NCBI GenBank assembly: GCA_039815415.1
Contig: JBCBZH010000165.1
Location: 1 to 9,535, forward strand
Direction of reading: 5' to 3'
DNA length: 9,535 nt
Source of the DNA: JBCBZH01 sp039815415
Lineage (GTDB): Bacteria > Bacteroidota > Rhodothermia > Rhodothermales > Rubricoccaceae
Shown here: piece after piece, positions 6,009 to 9,535 of the stretch
Layout: each line of letters begins with the position of its first letter
How positions within the stretch are numbered: the stretch's first letter is position 1
The notes under the pieces: model-generated
The model's database searches: none
What the model saw: the letters and a program-made list of their open reading frames with translations, nothing else
What the model was told of the DNA's origin: nothing
Made by a program: the position numbers and the translations under genes

Positions 6009-6686
6009 TTATGCAGCGCCGTCGCCGCTGGCGGCCAACTCACGCTGGAGCGCCTCGTTGTCGGCCAGGAATTTCGCCAGCCCGTTGTCGGTCAGCGGGT
6101 GCGAGAGCAGCTTCTTGATGACGCCCAGCGGCATGGTCGCCACATCGGCGCCCATCATGGCACTCTCCACCACGTGCATCGGGTGGCGGATGGAGGCGGC
6201 CAGCACTTCGGTCTCGTAGCCGTAGGTGTCGTAGATCTGCACGATCTGCTGGATCAGCTCCATGCCGTTGGTCGAGATGTCGTCCAGGCGACCGATGAAC
6301 GGGCTGATGTAGGTGGCCCCGGCCTTGGCGGCGATGAGCGCCTGCGTGGGCGAGAAACAGAGTGTGCAGTTGGTACGGATGCCCTCGTTGGAGAGCGTGT
6401 TGATGGCCTTGATGCCGTCGAGGATGAGCGGCACCTTCACGACCACGTTGTCGTGGATCTGGGCCACGTGGTGCGCCTCCTCCATCATCGCGTCGTACTC
6501 GGTCGCCACGATCTCTGCCGACACGTCGCCATCAACGATCTCGCAGATCTGGTGGATGTGGTCGTCGAAGTCCCGCACACCCGCCTTCTTCATCAGCGAC
6601 GGGTTGGTGGTGACGCCGTCGAGGACGCCCATGTCGTTTGCCTCGCGGATCTCATCGAGGTCGGCAGTGTCGATAAAGAACTTCAT
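6009..6686 (-). CDS. tal: Transaldolase, TalC/fructose-6-phosphate-aldolase-like
   Basis: This 225-residue protein belongs to the short transaldolase family (TalC/FSA, class I aldolase). It acts in the non-oxidative pentose phosphate pathway, moving a dihydroxyacetone unit between sugar phosphates in the cytoplasm. What is seen: MKFFIDTADLDEI (1-13); DGVTTNPSLMKK (23-34); NVVVKVPL (80-87) with the Schiff-base Lys84; TNCTLCFSPTQALIAAKAGA (105-124); YISPFIGRLDDIS (126-138); and LAASIRHPMHV (162-172). Two residues that separate the subgroups point to transaldolase rather than fructose-6-phosphate aldolase: Glu58 in SAEIVAT, where E. coli FSA has Gln59, and Phe130 in SPFIGR, where FSA has Tyr131. 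Length is normal (about 215-220). The ATG at 6686 begins the conserved first strand. It is flanked by gaps of 161 and 163 bp, so it is probably transcribed alone. Confidence 0.95.
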   Translation of the reverse strand: MKFFIDTADLDEIREANDMGVLDGVTTNPSLMKKAGVRDFDDHIHQICEIVDGDVSAEIVATEYDAMMEEAHHVAQIHDNVVVKVPLILDGIKAINTLSNEGIRTNCTLCFSPTQALIAAKAGATYISPFIGRLDDISTNGMELIQQIVQIYDTYGYETEVLAASIRHPMHVVESAMMGADVATMPLGVIKKLLSHPLTDNGLAKFLADNEALQRELAASGDGAA

Positions 6687-6745
6687 GTCGGTGCGGTCGG
6701 GAGGAAAAGAGGCAGAGTGGGATGTACGACGCTCAGAGCGGCGGG

Positions 6746-6781
6746 GTCCGGTAGAATATCCCCAACGAAGAAGTGCCGGAC
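6746..6781. other. Small inverted repeat upstream of transaldolase gene
   Basis: GTCCGG (6746-6751) and CCGGAC (6776-6781) are exact inverted arms around 24 bases, with one possible G-T wobble on each end. It lies in the 163-bp gap between the DUF457 stop and the transaldolase start, 60-95 bp upstream of the latter. It might be an operator, or a weak hairpin after the DUF457 gene. Six-base arms are expected by chance in GC-rich DNA. I see no convincing promoter in the gap. Confidence 0.15.
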
Positions 6782-6849
6782 TCGGAAGAGAGATGTAGCC
6801 CGATCCACTCGACCGAGCTTATCCGGTTCCTCTCCCTGACGCAGCGTGT

Positions 6850-7869
6850 CTACCGGCCCAGAATGCGGTCCATCAGACGTCCCCACTCGCCCTCCTCGAA
6901 GCCCAGCTGGCGGTCGAGCTGGCGTGCGCTGTAGGGAGGCTCGTCGTCAAACGCCCAGGCGAATACGAACGGGTCGGTAGCATCCAGACCGGCACGCCCG
7001 AAGCGGACATCGGCCACCGCCAGGTCGTCGCCTGAGGAGATCTCAGCCAGCCAGCCACGCGAGAACCACCGCAGCGCGGTTCCATCGCGCCCGTTCCGAA
7101 CGGCATCCGGCCATCGAGCTGGCGTGAGGGCGGGCTCGATCGTCACGTCGGCGGGCGCATCCGTCAGGTGCAGATGGAACGGCTCGAGGGTCTCTCCGAG
7201 ATCGGCCAGACCACGCCAGTGGAACGACGACAGCGGCCCCGCCGCCACCAGAACCCGCTCCGGATCGACGCCTCGCTCGGCATAGGCGGCCTCCACGGTT
7301 GCACGTGCATGCGTCTGAGCGGCCACCCCAAACCCGATGTACCCGACGGCTATCGCCAGCCCGGCTCCCACCCATGCTCGGCGGCGTTCGGGGCGCGCAC
7401 GCAGCGCAACGATGAGTGTGACGACCAGCGGAACCGTCACCAGGGGGTCGAGAATGAAGAGGCTCCCGACGGCGAACGGGTGATTTGAGAACGGGGCCAG
7501 AAGTTGCGTGCCGTAGATGGTGAACACGTCCAGAAGCGGATGCGTCACCAGCCCGAGGGCCATCGCCCACGCCCAGAGGCGCCACGTCCCGGCATCGCGC
7601 TCAGGATCGGTGCGCCCACGCCACCGCTCGATGCGCCAGACGATCCACCCGAGAAGCGGCCCCATCACCAGCCCGAACGCCAGCCCGTGGGTGACACCCC
7701 GGTGGATGTAGAGCTGCCCCGCGAGATCGAGAAACGGGTACGTCACCACGTCGAGATCCGGGAGCGTGCCTGCGAGGGCGCCCCAGAAGACCGCCCGGCG
7801 CCCCACCCGAGGCCCGGCGACGGCTTGCCCCACCGCGGCTCCGAATGCAGCTTGCGTCAACGAGTCCAT
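6850..7869 (-). CDS. DUF457 / YdjM-like membrane-bound metal-dependent hydrolase
   Basis: This 339-residue inner-membrane protein belongs to the DUF457 (YdjM) family, annotated as membrane-bound metal-dependent hydrolases of unknown substrate. What is seen: MDSLTQAAFGAAVGQA at the N-terminus; GTLPDLDVV (34-42) with the Asp pair; YIHRGVTHG (54-62), the HRGxTH motif; LVTHPLLDVFTIYGTQL (107-123), another conserved His/Asp set; and FSNHPFAVGSLFILDP (127-142). About five hydrophobic segments are apparent (near 25-45, 62-80, 98-117, 136-156, 167-187). A soluble, mostly beta C-terminal part follows (about 190-339) with no known motif. The ATG at 7869 is chosen over a TTG at 7920, because the family begins MDSLTQ and the extra 17 residues are encoded by a tandem repeat. 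The gene is divergent from the GlmU-family gene, with 95 bp between starts. Substrate and role remain unknown. Confidence 0.87.
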   Translation of the reverse strand: MDSLTQAAFGAAVGQAVAGPRVGRRAVFWGALAGTLPDLDVVTYPFLDLAGQLYIHRGVTHGLAFGLVMGPLLGWIVWRIERWRGRTDPERDAGTWRLWAWAMALGLVTHPLLDVFTIYGTQLLAPFSNHPFAVGSLFILDPLVTVPLVVTLIVALRARPERRRAWVGAGLAIAVGYIGFGVAAQTHARATVEAAYAERGVDPERVLVAAGPLSSFHWRGLADLGETLEPFHLHLTDAPADVTIEPALTPARWPDAVRNGRDGTALRWFSRGWLAEISSGDDLAVADVRFGRAGLDATDPFVFAWAFDDEPPYSARQLDRQLGFEEGEWGRLMDRILGR

Positions 7870-7871
7870 TA

Positions 7872-7904
7872 GCGAGGGCGATACTGGCGGCGAGGGCGAT
7901 ACTG
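7872..7904. repeat. Tandem 15-bp repeat in divergent intergenic region
   Basis: GCGAGGGCGATACTG occurs at 7872-7886 and again at 7890-7904, an 18-bp period with a GCG spacer. It sits immediately upstream of the ATG of the DUF457 gene and about 60-90 bp upstream of the divergently transcribed GlmU-family gene. The placement suits a pair of operator half-sites on one helix face (18 bp is not an exact helical multiple), or a short slippage duplication. The remaining 60 bp to the GlmU-family start shows no obvious promoter or ribosome site. Confidence 0.4.
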
Positions 7905-7964
7905 AGTTCGCCGCCCCCAACGCCGAGCCCGCGTCGGCGATTCGCCTTCTCCCATTCTCTGCTC

Positions 7965-9197
7965 ATGTCGCTCTGTCTGTTCGAGGACGCCCGTGTCGCT
8001 CACCTCACCCCGCTCACGCTGACGCGCGCCGCATTCGACCTGCGCGTTGGCGCTCGGACGATTCTGGAGGCCGCCGTCTCGGCTTTTCCCCCCAGCTCGC
8101 TGGCCTTCCGCACACGCCCGTCAGTGGCGCGTGTCACAGCCCAGGAGCATCCGGACGCCTTGACGGATGCCCCCGTTGGCGGCACGCTGTTCCTGAACGC
8201 CCGGTGGCTCGTCCGCGAGAACGAAGTCACACGCGCCATCCAGTCGGCCGGACATACCGGGGAGGCGCGCGCCTTCGTGCAAGGTGACACGCTGCTCGCC
8301 CTCTGGCATCCCGATGCTCGCCAGCTCAACGGCCGTGAGGTTGGCCTCGAGCTGACGGAGGGTATTCCGCAGGAACCCGTGAGTGGCGAGACCGTGGTGA
8401 CGCACCTCTGGGATCTCCTGACGGACCTCTCCGAACGCATCGCCACCGATGCTCACCAGCTCGGTGGATTGGGCACCATCGCGGGACACGTGCAGGACGG
8501 GGCGATCCTGGTGGAGCGGGATCAGATCCACCTCGCCGAGGGCGCAACGGTTCGAGCGGGTGCCGTGGTGAACGCTGACGAGGGACCGGTGTGGATTGGG
8601 CCAGGCGCGACGGTGGAGGAGAACGCGGTCGTGCGTGGGCCGGTGGTCCTCGGTCCGAAGGTGACGGTGAAGGCTGCGGCGCGAGTCGACAACAGCGCCA
8701 TCGGCTATTGGTCGAAGGTGGGTGGCGAGGTCCACGAGAGCATCGTCCACAGCCTCTCCTCGAAGGGCCACGATGGCTACCTCGGCAACAGCTACCTCGG
8801 TCGCTGGTGCAACCTCGGCGCGGACACCAACACGTCCAACCTCAAGAACGACTACGGCGAGGTGACGATGCACGATGCCGTCGCAGGCACTGCCATCCCG
8901 ACGGGCCGCCAGTTTCTCGGGCTGGTGATGGGCGACCACTCGAAGTGCTCCATCAACACCATGTTCAACACGGGCACCGTGGTGGGTGTCTCGTGCAATC
9001 TCTACGGCTCGGGCTTTCCGCCGCGCCATGTTCCGTCATTCGCCTGGGGTGGCTCGGATGGGTTGGTGCCGTACCGTGCGGAGAAAGCCCTACGCGTTGC
9101 GGAAGCGGTGATGGCCCGGCGCACCCGCGAGCTGACGGAGGCGGATCGGGCGCTCCTCGAGGACATCGCGCGAGACCACGGGCTGGTGGGTGGATGA
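7965..9197 (+). CDS. GlmU-family protein (degenerate nucleotidyltransferase plus left-handed beta-helix)
   Basis: This 410-residue protein is of the Bacteroidetes-type GlmU family: an NTP_transf_4-like N-terminal domain joined to a hexapeptide-repeat acyltransferase-like beta-helix. What is seen: LCLFEDARVAHLTPLTLTRAAFDLRVG (3-29) is the family opening, where true GlmU has the GxGTRM nucleotide loop that is absent here. From about 180 to 345 come hexapeptide repeats such as IHLAEGATVRAGAVV, VWIGPGATVEENAVV and GPVVLGPKVTV. SSKGHDGYLGNSYLG (265-279) and NLGADTNTSNLKNDYG (283-298) parallel GlmU's 'KANHLSYLGD' and 'NIGAGTITCNYDG', placing His269 at the catalytic His of the acetyltransferase. It may therefore act on sugar-phosphate or UDP-sugar precursors of cell-wall or lipid synthesis; the substrate is unproven. 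The ATG at 7965 is used rather than upstream in-frame starts at 7845, which overlap the divergent gene. It is the only plus-strand gene here and converges on the phosphatase gene. Confidence 0.88.
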   Translation: MSLCLFEDARVAHLTPLTLTRAAFDLRVGARTILEAAVSAFPPSSLAFRTRPSVARVTAQEHPDALTDAPVGGTLFLNARWLVRENEVTRAIQSAGHTGEARAFVQGDTLLALWHPDARQLNGREVGLELTEGIPQEPVSGETVVTHLWDLLTDLSERIATDAHQLGGLGTIAGHVQDGAILVERDQIHLAEGATVRAGAVVNADEGPVWIGPGATVEENAVVRGPVVLGPKVTVKAAARVDNSAIGYWSKVGGEVHESIVHSLSSKGHDGYLGNSYLGRWCNLGADTNTSNLKNDYGEVTMHDAVAGTAIPTGRQFLGLVMGDHSKCSINTMFNTGTVVGVSCNLYGSGFPPRHVPSFAWGGSDGLVPYRAEKALRVAEAVMARRTRELTEADRALLEDIARDHGLVGG

Positions 9198-9205
9198 TGG
9201 GCAAT

Positions 9206-9254
9206 GGGTGATGAGCATTGCGCATCGGAATCGAGTGCCCGTCACTCATCTCCC
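9206..9254. terminator. Possible bidirectional hairpin between convergent genes
   Basis: GGGTGATGAG (9206-9215) and CTCATCTCCC (9245-9254) form inverted arms with nine of ten positions pairing, around a 29-base loop. The right arm overlaps the last codons and stop of the phosphatase gene; the left arm lies 8 bp past the GlmU-family stop. A shared terminator between convergent genes is expected at this place, but the loop is long and no T-run follows, so this is a weak call. Confidence 0.25.
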
Positions 9255-9535
9255 ATCACTCGTACAGCCACGAGCGTGAGATCGTCGGCCTCCGTCGGGG
9301 CGCAGTCGGCGAAGCGCGTCACGGCGTCCACCAGCGCGTCAAGTGCGTTCCCAGCGTCCCCGCGCGGACCAGACTGAAGAGCTGCGTCCAGGCCGGGGAT
9401 GTCGAACTCCTCGGCGGCCTCATTCTCGGCTTCCGTGATGCCATCGCTGTAGAGCACCAGCAGATCGCCCGTCGCCAGCTCCACCTCGCCGGTCTGGAAC
9501 ACAGCTCCAGGCACCACGCCCAGCAACGGTCCGCC
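9242..9535 (-). CDS. SpoIIE/RsbU-type PP2C serine phosphatase, C-terminal part (cut by window edge)
   Basis: The 97 visible residues are the C-terminal end of a SpoIIE-like PP2C-family phosphatase domain, as in RsbU and RsbP regulators that dephosphorylate anti-sigma-factor antagonists. What is seen, reading in from the edge: GGPLLGVVPGAVF, the family's 'GGPPLGl.p...' strand; VELATGDLLVLYSDGITEAEN, with the metal-binding Asp of the SDGITEA motif; and, near the end, EADDLTLVAVRV with the second metal-ligand Asp. It ends MGDE-stop at 9242. The reading frame is open through the window end, so the true start and any N-terminal sensor domain (PAS, GAF, HAMP or response-regulator receiver are common) lie outside. 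Partner proteins are not visible, so the signalling pathway cannot be named. Confidence 0.92.
   Translation of the reverse strand, partial: GGPLLGVVPGAVFQTGEVELATGDLLVLYSDGITEAENEAAEEFDIPGLDAALQSGPRGDAGNALDALVDAVTRFADCAPTEADDLTLVAVRVMGDE

Larger units (their letters stand above)
901..9481. repeat. Dispersed over-represented word CGAGCTGGCG / CGCCAGCTCG
   Basis: Exact copies of the 9-base core GAGCTGGCG (or its reverse complement) lie at 901-909, 1031-1039, 1973-1981, 2771-2779, 2812-2820, 4398-4406, 4884-4892, 5287-5295, 5452-5460, 5572-5580, 6916-6924, 7116-7124, 8319-8327 and 9473-9481. In 12 of the 14 the base before the core is C, and most of those are preceded by T, giving the consensus TCGAGCTGGCG. 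Near-copies lie at 1997-2005, 4863-4871 and 6904-6912. Ten exact copies are in genes and four between genes. The span given is only the outer limits of the set, not one continuous element. Confidence 0.7.

Noticed and set aside
5152..6839. Plus-strand open frames at 5152-5892 and 5853-6839
   Set aside because: They are antisense to the phosphodiesterase and transaldolase genes. The second is rich in V/H/D/L as a mirror of the transaldolase codons and passes straight through the inverted repeat.
7870..7920. TTG start at 7920 for the DUF457 gene
   Set aside because: The added residues (SVSPSPPVSPS) come from the 15-bp tandem repeat, and the family normally begins at MDSLTQ.
8121..9029. Minus-strand open frame of 302 codons
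   Set aside because: It is antisense to the GlmU-family gene, whose hexapeptide repeats are unmistakable on the plus strand. The antisense product is Arg/His-rich and unlike any family.
1..9535. A defence island, biosynthetic cluster or other new multi-gene system
   Set aside because: The genes encode unrelated functions, are mostly spaced as single transcripts, and lack the tight operon packing, toxins, nuclease-helicase sets or mobile elements that would mark such a system.

Overview
The window is a stretch of ordinary-looking chromosome from a GC-rich bacterium, most likely of the Rhodothermota (Rubricoccaceae/Salinibacteraceae type). This placement is inferred. The gene set includes a Bacteroidetes-type GlmU-family protein that opens with a LFEDxxxxxLxPLTLTR-like segment, a thioredoxin of the DWCxDAA type, and an exported protein resembling the N-terminal part of Bacteroidetes OmpA-family proteins. 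Start codons lack clear Shine-Dalgarno sequences, as is usual in that lineage. No marker gene fixes the taxon.

Layout, left to right. 1-351 (-) is the N-terminal part of an FAD-linked dehydrogenase that runs off the left edge. 469-1245 (-) is an exported protein of unknown role. 1411-1938 (-) is a DsbA-like thioredoxin-fold protein with a degenerate active site. 2127-2702 (-) is a Thioredoxin_9-type protein. 2854-4236 (-) is a complete beta-CASP metallo-beta-lactamase-fold nuclease. 4324-4845 (-) is a GreA/GreB-family factor. 4894-5847 (-) is a glycerophosphodiester phosphodiesterase. 6009-6686 (-) is a TalC-type transaldolase. 6850-7869 (-) is a DUF457/YdjM-like membrane protein. 7965-9197 (+) is a GlmU-family left-handed beta-helix protein. 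9242-9535 (-) is the C-terminal end of a SpoIIE/PP2C-type phosphatase that runs off the right edge. No gene-free stretch exceeds 300 bp; the largest gap is 188 bp. I see no tRNA, rRNA, CRISPR array, insertion sequence or phage gene.

Nine of the eleven minus-strand/plus-strand neighbours are separated by about 90-190 bp and look individually transcribed. The only tight pair is the phosphodiesterase followed by the Gre-family gene, 48 bp apart. I find no coherent new multi-gene system; the genes look like unrelated housekeeping and accessory functions.

The most interesting signal is not a gene. A 10-base word, CGAGCTGGCG (reverse complement CGCCAGCTCG), is strongly over-represented. Its 9-base core occurs 14 times, on both strands and in several reading frames. 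All four intergenic copies sit in three inverted pairs able to form hairpins beside gene ends. This is the arrangement known for DNA-uptake sequences in Neisseria and Haemophilus. A second, unrelated imperfect inverted repeat of the GTCATCCTGAG...GAAGGATCTC type lies between the transaldolase and phosphodiesterase genes.
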